From Roseateles noduli (lineage in GTDB: Bacteria; Pseudomonadota; Gammaproteobacteria; Burkholderiales; Burkholderiaceae_C), in contig NIOE01000010.1 in NCBI GenBank assembly GCA_002205125.1, positions 124,001 through 188,000 of the forward strand: DNA of 64,000 bases. Reading direction: 5' to 3'. The position numbers were made by a program, and so were the translations under genes. Below the pieces are notes generated by a model that was given only the letters and a program-made list of their open reading frames with translations, was not told the DNA's origin and did not search any database. This document shows, one piece after another, positions 8,483-17,166 of the stretch (its first letter is position 1; each line of letters opens with the position of its first letter).

Positions 8483-8971
8483 ATGAAGACGATCCGGGCA
8501 GGGACGGCCGTCCTGGTCTTGGGCTCGGCCGGGTCGGCCCACGCGCTGTGCGCGCTGCTGTGCACCTGCACGCTCTCCACCACGTCGCTGCAGTTCGGCG
8601 TCTACAACCCGCTGGCCTACGGTGACGTGACCAGCACGGCCAAGGTCCAGGTGAAATGCGGCGGCGTCCTGGGACTGCTGATCCCGCTGACCGTCTACCT
8701 GGGTGCGGGCAACGGCACGGTGTCGAACCGGCGCCTGTCGTCCGGCACGGCCAGCCTGGGGTACGGCCTGTATGCCGATCCCAACTCCACCGTGCCGCTG
8801 GGCGACGGCACCGGCGGCACGGTCACGATAGTCGGGTCGGTCGACATCGACCTGCTCGGGCTCTCGCCCGGGCTGGAGTACACGATGTTCGGCCGCATCC
8901 CCGCGCGCCAACTCACCACGCCACCGGGCGTCTACGTGGACGTGATCCCGGTGGTGCTGGAGTTCTTCTGA
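8483..8971 (+). CDS. Spore coat protein U (SCPU) domain protein
   Basis: 162 residues with a signal peptide (residues 1-21, ending GSAHA) and an SCPU-type beta-sandwich: the TLSTTSLQFGVYNPLAYGDVTSTAKVQVKC opening, LSSGTASLGYGLYADPN in the middle and GLSPGLEYTMFGRIPA...GVYVDVIPVVLEF at the end. SCPU proteins are pilin-like subunits of chaperone-usher (type 'sigma'/archaic) fimbriae. No chaperone or usher gene is adjacent, so this is an orphan copy. It has Cys residues clustered at the mature N-terminus (CALLCTC), more than usual. Confidence 0.85.
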   Translation: MKTIRAGTAVLVLGSAGSAHALCALLCTCTLSTTSLQFGVYNPLAYGDVTSTAKVQVKCGGVLGLLIPLTVYLGAGNGTVSNRRLSSGTASLGYGLYADPNSTVPLGDGTGGTVTIVGSVDIDLLGLSPGLEYTMFGRIPARQLTTPPGVYVDVIPVVLEFF

Positions 8972-9014
8972 ACGTCGAGTTCGGCGGCCTGCTTCGGCCG
9001 CCTGCTTCGACCGT

Positions 9015-10574
9015 CTATTTCGATGTGCCGCAACTGGCCGAGGTCGGCGTCCACAGCGTCGGCGTCGTGGCCGGCGTCCACCCCGCGCCGGCCCAGGCGG
9101 TGCGGGTGACCAGCGCCTTGTAGGTCCTGCCCTGGTAGCTCACCACGGTGCCGACGTTGAAGGTCTTGCCTTCGCTCCAGGCGGCGCAGCTCGGTGCCGG
9201 CGCGGGTGCCGGTGAAGGTGCAGGCGCCGGGGACGGCGCTGGCGAAGGGGCGGGAGAGGGCGCCGGCGCGGGCGAGGGCGCCGGGGAAGGGGCCGGCGGA
9301 GGCGGCGTGGCGCCGCTGGTGTCGGTGCCGTGGGTGGCGGTGGTCCAGCCGAGGAACTCGTAGCCGCCTGGGTCCGGTCCGTGCGAGCGCACATACGACT
9401 GGAAGTTGGGGATGGCAACGCCGCGGCTGACGTAGCCGTTGAGCGCCAGCTCGGTGTAGCCGGACTCGGTGTGATAGCTGCGGCAGTCGCGCACGCCCGA
9501 GCCGTTGGCGAGCGACTTGGCCATGTACTCCAGGCCCATGGCCAGGCGCGGCAGGGCGTCCTTGGCGTTGGGCTTGTGCATCCAGACCGAGTTGTCGCCC
9601 TGGTTGGCGGCCATCTCGGCGGCCTGCGCGATGCCGATCAGGTTGTACTGCGGGTGCCAGCAGTCGCGGGCCTTGAGCTCGTTGATCTCGCCGTTGCCGT
9701 AGATGGACACCGGGATCATCTCGATCAGCCGGGTCAGGCCGGCGGCGTAGCGGGTCGGGTTGTCCTGGTAGACGCCGGCGGCCATCATGCCCAGCGCGGC
9801 CGACACGGCCCAGTTGTTGACGCGCGTCTGCGCCTTGGCGGTCTCGGTGTAGAGGCGGTCGACGAAGCCGTTGAAGCGGGACACGTCGGCGGCCGGCCAG
9901 GCGGCGAGTCCGCCGTTGTGATGGCGCAGGATCTCGGCGGCGCTGATCCAGACGGGCAGCATCCACGCGGCTTCGAGCTGCACCTGCGCGGCGTTCGTGC
10001 CGGAGGCGACGGTGAAGCCGCGGAAGGTCGCGGCCCAGTCGTTGAGGATGGCGACGGCCTTGTCGCGATGGCGCACGTCGTTGGTCTTCACCCAGCGCAG
10101 GGTGTTGAGGTAGGCGGCCATCGCGTCGTTCTTGAAGCGCGACTCCTGCGGACCGCGGGCGCTGCCGACGACTTCCACGGTGGTCAGCGCCTGATGCGAG
10201 TAGGTGTAGTTGCTGCGCGAGTCGGCGAGCACGACGGCGTAGCCCGTCTTGATGCCGCTGCCGGACGGCGAGTTGGCGGCGGCCTTGAAGGTGTCGAGCC
10301 GGGCCTGGCTCATGAAGATGCCGGGGTGGCGGAACTTCGCGGGCGCGGAGGCCTGGATGGTGGCGCGGTCGCCGTCGATCTGGGCCTCCGGGACTTCGAG
10401 CGCCTCAGACTCGGAGGTCGAGCCCTGAGCGACGACGCGCGGGTCGAGTCCGTCACCGCCGCCGCAGGCGGACAGCGCGGCCAGCAGGACGGGCGTGAGC
10501 GTCCATCGGAAGCGCCGGGCGAAGGTCGCTTGTGGCGAGCGTGCGTGGCGCTGGGAGGTGTGCAGACCGATCAT
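9015..10574 (-). CDS. Alginate lyase family lipoprotein with C-terminal chitin-binding-like module
   Basis: 519 residues with GGAG before the ATG. The N-terminus is a hydrophobic signal ending LSAC (lipobox), so it is probably a lipoprotein. Residues about 80-390 match the alginate-lyase (PF05426) (alpha/alpha) toroid: KFRHPGIFMSQARLDTFK, VQLEAAWMLPVWISAAEILR, NNWAVSAALGMMAAGVY, ELKARDCWHPQYNLIGIAQAAEM and CRSYHTESGYTELALNG. A Pro/Ala/Ser linker follows, then a 55-residue CBM5/12-like module (WSEGKTFNVGTVVSYQGRTYKAL). The polysaccharide cut could be alginate, glucuronan or another uronan. No other carbohydrate-active genes flank it. Confidence 0.8.
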   Translation of the reverse strand: MIGLHTSQRHARSPQATFARRFRWTLTPVLLAALSACGGGDGLDPRVVAQGSTSESEALEVPEAQIDGDRATIQASAPAKFRHPGIFMSQARLDTFKAAANSPSGSGIKTGYAVVLADSRSNYTYSHQALTTVEVVGSARGPQESRFKNDAMAAYLNTLRWVKTNDVRHRDKAVAILNDWAATFRGFTVASGTNAAQVQLEAAWMLPVWISAAEILRHHNGGLAAWPAADVSRFNGFVDRLYTETAKAQTRVNNWAVSAALGMMAAGVYQDNPTRYAAGLTRLIEMIPVSIYGNGEINELKARDCWHPQYNLIGIAQAAEMAANQGDNSVWMHKPNAKDALPRLAMGLEYMAKSLANGSGVRDCRSYHTESGYTELALNGYVSRGVAIPNFQSYVRSHGPDPGGYEFLGWTTATHGTDTSGATPPPPAPSPAPSPAPAPSPAPSPAPSPAPAPSPAPAPAPSCAAWSEGKTFNVGTVVSYQGRTYKALVTRTAWAGAGWTPATTPTLWTPTSASCGTSK

Positions 10575-10713
10575 GTTCGTGGAGCTCCGCTGATGAGGGC
10601 GAGGCGACTTTACGAACCTGAAATCTGGAGGGATGTGACGGTGGGTAATGAGATGCGAGCGCAGAAACGACTACGCGGAAGAGCTACCGCGAAAGGGGTA
10701 GTTGCAGCCTCGC

Positions 10714-11196
10714 TCACTCTCCGGGATAGCGATAGGTCTTGGTGAACGGGACACCGTTGAACGTGTGTGTGCAGCAGCGGCAGGTCGGCGCCAGGGTGGA
10801 CGGGCCGATCTCGGGATTCACGAGTTGCAGCACGCCGTCGTCATCGACGTAGAGGCCGCTGAAGTAGCTGGACTCCCCGGTGCACACGTAGTCCTGCCGA
10901 TCGTCCTCGTGCAGCGCGACCATCCAGAAGATCGGTTCGGCGCGATCGAGTCTGGCGACGGCTTCCGAATGGACCTCCGACCAAGCTTGCCCGACCTTGG
11001 ACAGCAGGAACCGATAGAGGGGCGTGTAGTCGCGGCCGCGACGCTCCTTGCCATGCATGGGGCGGCGCGTGACGTCCGAGGTCTGCTCTGCCTTGGTGTT
11101 GCGCGTGTCACCGAAGTCGCGCGCGAAATGGCGATCGCGCATCGTGTGCGCGGTCGTGTTTTCCTTGCGATAGAGCGGCGGCTTGGGCTTGTTCAT
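10714..11196 (-). CDS. Hypothetical protein of a two-gene unit
   Basis: 160 residues, start at the ATG at 11196, which overlaps the upstream stop as TGATG. The N-terminal third is basic and polar (KPKPPLYRKENTTAHTMRDRHF, then RRPMHGKERRGRDYTPLYRFL), and the C-terminal part carries a Cys/His cluster (CRCCTHTF) preceded by GLYVDDDGVLQLVNPEIG. No signal peptide or membrane helix. I do not recognise a family; the basic N-terminus and CxCC-TH cluster could suit nucleic-acid or metal binding, but that is inference. Confidence 0.7.
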   Translation of the reverse strand: MNKPKPPLYRKENTTAHTMRDRHFARDFGDTRNTKAEQTSDVTRRPMHGKERRGRDYTPLYRFLLSKVGQAWSEVHSEAVARLDRAEPIFWMVALHEDDRQDYVCTGESSYFSGLYVDDDGVLQLVNPEIGPSTLAPTCRCCTHTFNGVPFTKTYRYPGE

Positions 11197-11540
11197 CAGG
11201 TGCTCCCGCCGGCAACCTCGCCGGGCACCGGCGCGTCGCGATACAGCCGCAGGAAGCGGAACATCTTCGGCCACTCTTCGCGCGGCTTGAAGACGATGGC
11301 GACTTCCTGATGGCCCAATGCGGATTCGGTGAGCACGACGTGATCCTCGACCTGTTTGGCCTGCTCGAACTCCCTGGCGGTCACCTTGCAAACAGCTTTG
11401 AAGAACGGGCCGGGGTCCAGCCATTGCGCGACCTCGGGCGTATCCCGGAACTTGAGGTAGCCCGCCAGCGAGGCGTGTGCGGTCGCGACCATCGCGAAGC
11501 CGAGGGGAATGTCGTCTCTGACGAGGATGTACATCTTCAT
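11196..11540 (-). CDS. Small protein, possibly peptidyl-tRNA hydrolase II-like fold
   Basis: 114 residues from the ATG at 11540. It opens with KMYILVRDDIPLGFAMVATAHASLAGYL, reminiscent of the PTH2 beginning (a beta strand, then an Asp and a G-x-A/H-A-rich helix). VCKV, DHVVLTESALGHQEVAIVF and FRFLRLYRD supply further beta/alpha units. The similarity is by eye only, and the classic PTH2 Lys is not obvious. The gene is translationally coupled to the next one (TGATG at 11194-11198). Alternative: an uncharacterised family that only shares the fold. Confidence 0.6.
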   Translation of the reverse strand: MKMYILVRDDIPLGFAMVATAHASLAGYLKFRDTPEVAQWLDPGPFFKAVCKVTAREFEQAKQVEDHVVLTESALGHQEVAIVFKPREEWPKMFRFLRLYRDAPVPGEVAGGST

Positions 11541-12043
11541 GGGGCGCCTTGATTCGATGCTCTGCAAGCTCAGGCGCCCGCGGCCAGCGAGGGATGAGCG
11601 CCTGGCGGACGTTGTAGTCGATTCGCATGGTCCATTCATCATGCGTGTCACCGCCTGCGGATAGCGGCGGCGAACAGGCGCGGAAGGCGGACGGATGGAA
11701 GGTGCCCGCTCTGCGTCGCCTTTCCGCGCTTTCCTCAAGCGTCACGCGCATGGACATGACTCGGCGACTCACGCGAACGCGGCGGCCATAGCCGACTGTC
11801 TGCTCGTACCTCGAATGGGTGATGACGCGGGATTCAAGATGCCATGCGGGTTCTGCTCGATCCGCCACTGCGCAGTCGTGACTTTCGTAAAACTTCATTC
11901 AAGCTGTGTGGGGAGATGCCGAGACCCGTCTTCCTCGAGTTCAATGCGCACCCATTGCAATCGGCGCCACGCCAGCGATTCCGCCCGGGCGCTCGGACTC
12001 AATGAAGAAAACAGCCCAAGAGGCTCCACGGGGAGATCGTTTC
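11541..12043. other. Divergent intergenic region, about 500 bp
   Basis: This gap separates the minus-strand small gene pair from the plus-strand cytochrome lipoprotein. It is long enough for two promoters. Weak open frames run through it on both strands, but none has a good ribosome-binding site, and an in-frame upstream extension of the cytochrome gene (from 11906) lacks one too. I see no repeat, RNA gene or clear operator in it. Confidence 0.45.
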
Positions 12044-14893
12044 ATGCGCTTGAAAACCGCTCTGTTGATCGCGCCCATGTCGATCGCACTCGTCGCGTGC
12101 GGCGGCGGCAACGACGCCGGCAGCAACGGCAATGGCAACGTCGGCGTGGAGGCGCCTCCGCCTCCGACAGCGCCCGCGCCCTCGCCAGCGCCTTCCCCTT
12201 CGCCCGCGCCGGCACCCGCACCCGCACCCGCACCCGCACCCGCACCCGCACCCGCACCCGCACCCGCACCCGCACCCGCACCCGCACCCGCACGCGCGCC
12301 ATCACCGGCGCCTGCACCTTCTCCAGCGCCGTCTCCGGCACCCGCACCTTCGCCTGCGCCGTCACCAGCACCTTCCCCGGCACCTTCTCCCGCCCCGGCA
12401 CCTGCCCCGGCGCCCGCACCGGCGCCACCCGCGCCCCCTCCGCAGACGGCCAACACCCTGCAACTGCCGCTGGAGGTGCTGGGCGATGGTTCGCCGTCGG
12501 CGCCGGTGGTGGCCGAGGCCGGCCTGACGATCGCGACGGGTGATCTCGCCAAGGTGAGCCAGCTGTGGTTCGTGTGCCATCGCTGCGGTTTCTTCGGAGC
12601 GCCCGAGTTCGAGGCCACCACCCAGCCGACCACCCTGGTCAAGGCGAGCGTGCGCGTACTGGGCGGCGCCTCGACCTCGCAGGCCGCCAGCATCCCGTGG
12701 GTCGACATCACCGACGCCACGATGAAGCTCGCCGATCCCGAGCGCGTGCAGGGCGGCCTCACGCGCGGCGGGCTCTACACCACGCGCATGAGCCTGGTGC
12801 TCGACACCACGGTGAAGGCGCGGCTCGTCGCCGGCGTGAATCGCGTGCAGTTCCGCTTCAACGGCACCGACGGCGAATCCAACGGCTACCGCATCGTCGA
12901 GCTGCAGCTGCAGGACGCCCAAGGCCGCAGCCTCGCGACCGACACCGTGCAGCGCGCCGACATCGGCGCCGAGAAGGCGGCCGGCAGGACGCTCACCGCC
13001 GACGTGACCGCCGGCGACGCGCTGTGGCACGGCCTGGGCCTGCTGAAGAAGTCCAGCATCGTCAACCGCAACCTCAAGGCCGCGTGCGCGTCCTGCCACG
13101 CGGTCGACGGACGCGACCTGCAGTACTTCAACTACTCCAACAACTCGATCGTCCAACGCGCGCGCTTCCACGGCCTGAGCGACGCGCAAGGCAAGCAGAT
13201 CGCCGCCTACATCCGCTACAGCCAGCGCGACGTGCCGCACGTGACCCAGGCGACACCATGGAATCCGCCTTACCAGCCCGGTCCGGGCCTGGATGCGAAG
13301 CCCACCGTCGAATGGGCGGCGGGTGCCGGCATCAACGCGGTGCTCGACAACGCGACGCAGGCGACGAAAGCGCTGTTCGGCAAGCCGCTGGATCAGCCGC
13401 TCGCGCTGACGCAGGCGGACATCGACAGCGTGATGGACGTGACCAGGACGATGAACGTGCGCGAGATCCAGATCCCGCTGCAGTTCCCCGACTGGAACGC
13501 GTGGCTGCCGACGATCCATCCGATGGACGTGTGGCCGGAGGAGAACGCCGCGGCGGCCGGCGGCTCCTTCCTGAAGGGCGGGACCTTCGCGAACGGCAAG
13601 CAGGACACGCTGGCGATCCACACGCGGGCGCGGACCTGGCTGCAGTCGCATCTGAATCCCAACGGGAATTACGGCGACTGGAGCCACCTCACCGACGCGC
13701 AGCGCGACGAGATCCAGGCGATCTTCCTGGGCATGGGCTTCTCGCCGAATTCATTCCTTGGCAATGCCGACGATCCGAACCAGGCCACCGGCGCCATCGT
13801 CGGCGGTCGCTATCTGAAGTCGAAGGCCAACACGACGACGATGGCCCGCGCCGATGCCGGCGCGTTCACGGTCCCGGCCTTCACCGAACGCGCCAAGATC
13901 TCGCTGACCAGCTGGGGCGCGCTGCAGCAGTGGGAGCTCGCCCATACCTTCGGGCTGGAGGGCAACCAGAAGTGGTTCATCCGCGCGGCCGACAAGCAGA
14001 AGAGCGGCGCCTGGGTCGGCGCCGGCGAAGTGCGCGGCTGGCCGTTCAACACCTTCGGCGTGTTCGAGCTTGCGCCGCACTTCATGCATGTGAACGAGCG
14101 CCTGCCCAACGGCGTCGACCGCAATCGCGTGATGGCCTGGGAGGCCAACAACATCGTCGCGTCGCTGTACCACACCAACCAGTGGTACCAGCTGCAGATG
14201 ACGCTGAACTCCGGCGCGCAGCAGGCGTGGAGCAACTTCCCGATGGACTGGCCGTACATCGTGACCTGGGACGCGATGCTCACGGATGAGATCGGGCTGA
14301 AGAACGGCGCGCAGCACGAGGCCTTGAAGGCCAACCTCGTGCGCACGCTGCAGGCGCGCATCAAGCTCGCGCAGTACGTCAACAACGGGTATCCGATCAG
14401 CAAGCCGGATCCGGCCGCGCCCAACATCCTGGAGCGGGACCAGGGCAACAACGGGCGGGCGAAGGCGCTATTCCATGTCACGCCCACGCTGTACGTGGAC
14501 GGGGGTGAGGCCTACAACTCGACGTCGCCTCAGTCGCGGTACCGGCTGTACGACACGCTGCAGCCGGGGCTGTACAAGATGGCGCTCAACGGCAGCATCC
14601 AGATGTTCAACCAGCTCTACGCGACGCAGCCGGTGTCGGCGTGGCGGCGATGCGATCCGAACGCCGTGATCGCCGGCGAGCCGGAAGAGACGACGGGCTT
14701 CCGCTTCTGCCTGGACCGGGCCATCAATCCGCTGCCGAGCGATGGGAAGGGATCGGTGCAACTGCCCTTCGGCGCGCGGACTGATCAGATCGTGCGCTAC
14801 GGGCTGATCAAGACGAAGGAACTGGGCACCGGCATCGAGCCGGCGCGGCTGAAGACGTGGAGCGATTGGGTCGGTGCAGCCTGGCCGCAGTAG
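12044..14893 (+). CDS. Large c-type cytochrome lipoprotein with Pro-Ala linker
   Basis: 949 residues from the ATG at 12044, chosen because GGGGAG lies 8 nt upstream and because it starts the signal MRLKTALLIAPMSIALVAC (lipobox Cys). Residues about 40-140 are an almost pure Pro-Ala linker. A beta-rich domain follows (about 145-330). A single heme-c motif CASCH lies near residue 348 in NLKAACASCHAVDGRD, inside a cytochrome-c-like stretch continuing QAKQIAAYIRYSQR-style helices. The C-terminal 500 residues are helical and Trp-rich and not recognised. The protein is probably anchored in the outer membrane, with the linker projecting the catalytic or electron-transfer part. No partner dehydrogenase is adjacent. 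Confidence 0.75.
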   Translation: MRLKTALLIAPMSIALVACGGGNDAGSNGNGNVGVEAPPPPTAPAPSPAPSPSPAPAPAPAPAPAPAPAPAPAPAPAPAPAPARAPSPAPAPSPAPSPAPAPSPAPSPAPSPAPSPAPAPAPAPAPAPPAPPPQTANTLQLPLEVLGDGSPSAPVVAEAGLTIATGDLAKVSQLWFVCHRCGFFGAPEFEATTQPTTLVKASVRVLGGASTSQAASIPWVDITDATMKLADPERVQGGLTRGGLYTTRMSLVLDTTVKARLVAGVNRVQFRFNGTDGESNGYRIVELQLQDAQGRSLATDTVQRADIGAEKAAGRTLTADVTAGDALWHGLGLLKKSSIVNRNLKAACASCHAVDGRDLQYFNYSNNSIVQRARFHGLSDAQGKQIAAYIRYSQRDVPHVTQATPWNPPYQPGPGLDAKPTVEWAAGAGINAVLDNATQATKALFGKPLDQPLALTQADIDSVMDVTRTMNVREIQIPLQFPDWNAWLPTIHPMDVWPEENAAAAGGSFLKGGTFANGKQDTLAIHTRARTWLQSHLNPNGNYGDWSHLTDAQRDEIQAIFLGMGFSPNSFLGNADDPNQATGAIVGGRYLKSKANTTTMARADAGAFTVPAFTERAKISLTSWGALQQWELAHTFGLEGNQKWFIRAADKQKSGAWVGAGEVRGWPFNTFGVFELAPHFMHVNERLPNGVDRNRVMAWEANNIVASLYHTNQWYQLQMTLNSGAQQAWSNFPMDWPYIVTWDAMLTDEIGLKNGAQHEALKANLVRTLQARIKLAQYVNNGYPISKPDPAAPNILERDQGNNGRAKALFHVTPTLYVDGGEAYNSTSPQSRYRLYDTLQPGLYKMALNGSIQMFNQLYATQPVSAWRRCDPNAVIAGEPEETTGFRFCLDRAINPLPSDGKGSVQLPFGARTDQIVRYGLIKTKELGTGIEPARLKTWSDWVGAAWPQ
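12213..12290 (+). repeat. In-frame hexanucleotide tandem repeat (13 x CACCCG)
   Basis: Thirteen perfect 6-bp units encode alternating Ala-Pro in the linker of the cytochrome lipoprotein; degenerate units extend the low-complexity tract on both sides (about 12160-12435). Six-base units keep frame, so copy-number change would only alter linker length. Confidence 0.95.
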
Positions 14894-14910
14894 GGCGCCG
14901 TATTACTCCT

Positions 14911-14928
14911 TCTCCCGCTTGCGGGAGA
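14911..14928. repeat. REP-like palindrome between convergent genes
   Basis: TCTCCCGC-TT-GCGGGAGA is a perfect 8-bp inverted repeat with a 2-nt spacer, followed by GGGCAGGGGTGAGGGG. This combination is a widespread intergenic repeat motif in GC-rich proteobacteria. It lies 18 nt after the cytochrome stop and before the convergent operon end, where it may act as a bidirectional terminator or mRNA stabiliser. Confidence 0.65.
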
Positions 14929-14983
14929 GGGCAGGGGTGAGGGGCGCGCGCAGCGCGCGGGGCCGGTGCAGTCCTCACGCCGT

Positions 14984-15718
14984 TCAGTACCCGCGCGTCT
15001 CCTCGGGCCTCAGTCCCCGTCGCACCTGCTCCCGCGCTCGCTCCTCTTCCTTCAAGAGCCTGCCGTTGGCGACGTGGCGGACGATCCACGGCAGCGTGCG
15101 CAGCTTCGCGCCGGCGGCTGTCGCCGGCACCCAGGCCTTCGCGCATTTCTCGAAGAGCTCCGCGTTGAGCGCGAGTCGGGACGGCGTCATGCCCAGCAGC
15201 AAGACCTGACCCGCATGCAGCGCGACGTTGCCGCCGTCCGCCAGCGCGCCGGGCAGTTGCGCGAGATCCTCGGTGGGCCGCGCCATGTGGCCGAGCTGCC
15301 GGATCTGCTCGTCGAAGACCGATGGCATCCATCCGCCGAAAGCGCCCATCTGCCGGCAGAACGCGCCGCCGCCGATGAGCACGGCGCAGACGTCTTTCCT
15401 CGCTTCGTAGACCGTGCGGTGCAGCGCGATCGCGGCGATCGTCGCGATGGCTGAGGTCCCTGCGTTCGCCGCGAGCGTCGACAGCTCCGATGAGCCGGAC
15501 CGAATCGGCACCGCCTGCATCGACGCGTCCGCCGCCGTTCCCCACCACATCCGCCCGCTCGCGGGATCCCGAAGCGAGACGCTGTCGGAAGGCTGCGGCA
15601 TCAACCCACGCGCGAGCAGTCGCAGGCGCAGTCCGCGCCAGGTCTCCTGGAATTCCTCATCGTGGCCCGCGCTGCGGTGGAGGGTCTCGCTCATCGCGCT
15701 CTCGACGGCCGCATTCAC
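14984..15718 (-). CDS. Class II aldolase/adducin-like protein lacking all zinc ligands
   Basis: Last gene of the six-gene operon. A GTG at 15718 overlaps the upstream stop as GTGA; an ATG at 15694 is an alternative start, giving 236 residues. The core aligns with the canonical class II aldolase two genes upstream: LHRTVYEARKDVCAVLIGGG corresponds to LHARVLRARSDVGCSIHTHQ, and VALHAGQVLLLGMTP to YLLRNHGILCCAAD. At the metal site HTH is replaced by IGG, the third His is gone, and the helix bearing the catalytic Glu is degenerate. It therefore cannot bind zinc in the usual way. A structural or regulatory partner of the active aldolase, or a new activity, are the options; both are inference. Confidence 0.75.
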   Translation of the reverse strand: MNAAVESAMSETLHRSAGHDEEFQETWRGLRLRLLARGLMPQPSDSVSLRDPASGRMWWGTAADASMQAVPIRSGSSELSTLAANAGTSAIATIAAIALHRTVYEARKDVCAVLIGGGAFCRQMGAFGGWMPSVFDEQIRQLGHMARPTEDLAQLPGALADGGNVALHAGQVLLLGMTPSRLALNAELFEKCAKAWVPATAAGAKLRTLPWIVRHVANGRLLKEEERAREQVRRGLRPEETRGY

Positions 15719-17166
15719 ACCAGCGCCATCACATCGTCGAAGCGGTTGAGCGCGTCGTCGATGACGTCGTCGGTGTCGGCCAGACTCGTGTAGAGCCGGC
15801 TGCCCGCCACCGAGATCAGACCGTGCGCGGTGAACGCCGCGCCCATCTCTTCCATCATGTGCTTGCGCCGCTTCGCCTCGTCCTTGACGCGGATGAGCTT
15901 CCACAGGCTGCTGGTGTCGAGCAGCAGCACGCCCGAGGTCTGCAGATGCACGATGGAGCCGAGGTTGTAGGCAACATAGGGCAGGCCGCGTCGCCGGATG
16001 ATCTCGTCCAGTCCCTCGCGCAGGCGCTCGCCGGCTCGGCCCGCCACAGAAGGCGCGTTGGTGCGCTCCACCTCCAGCAGCGAGTGGTAGCCCGCCACGC
16101 AGCTGAGCGGATTCGCCGACAAGGTCCCGCCGACGAAAGCCCGCCGCGAGGTCGTCCCGATCCCGCCGACCAGCGACATCATGATCTCCCGCTTGCCCCC
16201 GATCGCGCCCGCCATCGGATATCCGCCGGTCAGGCACTTCCCGAGCACCGTCAGATCGGGCGTCACGCCGAAGTAGCCCTGCGCGCCGCCCATGCCGGTG
16301 CGGAAGCCCGTCACCACCTCGTCGAAGATCAGCAGCGCGCCGAACTCGTCGCAGAGCGCGCGGACCTGCGCGTTGAATTCGCGATGCACGGGCCGCGTCC
16401 CGCTCTCCGGCCCGAAGGGTTCCAGCAGCACCGCCGCCGTCCCGCCGCGCAGGCGGTTCCAGCGCAGCAGCCGGCGCAGCGCCTCGGGATCGTTGGGCAG
16501 GCACTCCTGCGTGTTCGCCGTCGCGCCGCGCGGGATGCCGATCGCTTCCATGCGGCCGGTCTTGGGCAGCCGCATCCCGTAGACGAGCTGATCGCTCCAG
16601 CCGTGATACGCGCCGCCGATCTTGATCACGCGCTGGCGCTTCGTGAACGTGCGGGCCAGCCGCACCGCGCCCATCACCGCCTCCGTCCCGGAACCCAGCA
16701 TCCGCAGCATCTCCACGCCGGGCATGTGGCGGCAGACGAGCTCGGCGAGCTTGACCTCGTACTCGTGCAGCAGACCGGTGACCGGGCCGCAGTCGTCGAG
16801 CAGCGCCTTCACCGCCGCGCGCACCGCGGGCGGGTTGCTGCCGAGCAGCGTCGGTCCGCCGGCCTGCAGGAAGTCGATGTAGCGGTTGCCGTCGATGTCG
16901 GTGAGAAACGCGCCCTCGGCCTTTGTGATCGCGAGCGGGAACGGATGATTGAAGGCGAGGTTGTGCTGCACGCCGCCGGGGATCACGGTGGCGGCCTGCT
17001 CCGCGAGGCGCTTGGAGCCGGCGCAGCGGTCGTCGAACCAGCGCAGGACCTTGGGCATCGCGTCCGGCCGGATCGGCCGCATCGGCTGCTTGACGAGTTC
17101 GGCGAAGCGCTCGTAGAGCGCGTGGGTGTCGGGCCAGGAGGGCAGGGCGGAGGCAGTCGTCGACAT
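15715..17166 (-). CDS. Class III PLP aminotransferase, glutamate-1-semialdehyde aminomutase-like
   Basis: 483 residues. The ATG at 17166 overlaps the previous stop (TGATG); a GTG three bases earlier is possible. Fold-type I class III hallmarks are all present: GNRYIDFLQAGGPTLLG, LGSGTEAVMGAVRLAR (cofactor phosphate), KIGGAYHGWSD, LIFDEVVTGFR (Asp contacting the pyridine N) and LGKCLTGGYPMAG with the Schiff-base Lys. It is longer than HemL (about 430) because of an N-terminal extension and is far from any tetrapyrrole gene. The context (kinase, aldolases, transporter) suggests it transaminates an aldehyde or keto sugar fragment; the substrate is unknown. Confidence 0.85.
   Translation of the reverse strand: MSTTASALPSWPDTHALYERFAELVKQPMRPIRPDAMPKVLRWFDDRCAGSKRLAEQAATVIPGGVQHNLAFNHPFPLAITKAEGAFLTDIDGNRYIDFLQAGGPTLLGSNPPAVRAAVKALLDDCGPVTGLLHEYEVKLAELVCRHMPGVEMLRMLGSGTEAVMGAVRLARTFTKRQRVIKIGGAYHGWSDQLVYGMRLPKTGRMEAIGIPRGATANTQECLPNDPEALRRLLRWNRLRGGTAAVLLEPFGPESGTRPVHREFNAQVRALCDEFGALLIFDEVVTGFRTGMGGAQGYFGVTPDLTVLGKCLTGGYPMAGAIGGKREIMMSLVGGIGTTSRRAFVGGTLSANPLSCVAGYHSLLEVERTNAPSVAGRAGERLREGLDEIIRRRGLPYVAYNLGSIVHLQTSGVLLLDTSSLWKLIRVKDEAKRRKHMMEEMGAAFTAHGLISVAGSRLYTSLADTDDVIDDALNRFDDVMALV

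Noticed and set aside
12160-12435. CRISPR-like appearance of the repeat tract
   Set aside because: The units are 6 bp with no spacers and encode a Pro-Ala linker in frame.
15715-17166. hemL (glutamate-1-semialdehyde aminomutase of heme synthesis)
   Set aside because: It has an N-terminal extension and sits in a sugar-kinase/aldolase operon; a biosynthetic hemL would normally be elsewhere, so only family similarity is claimed.
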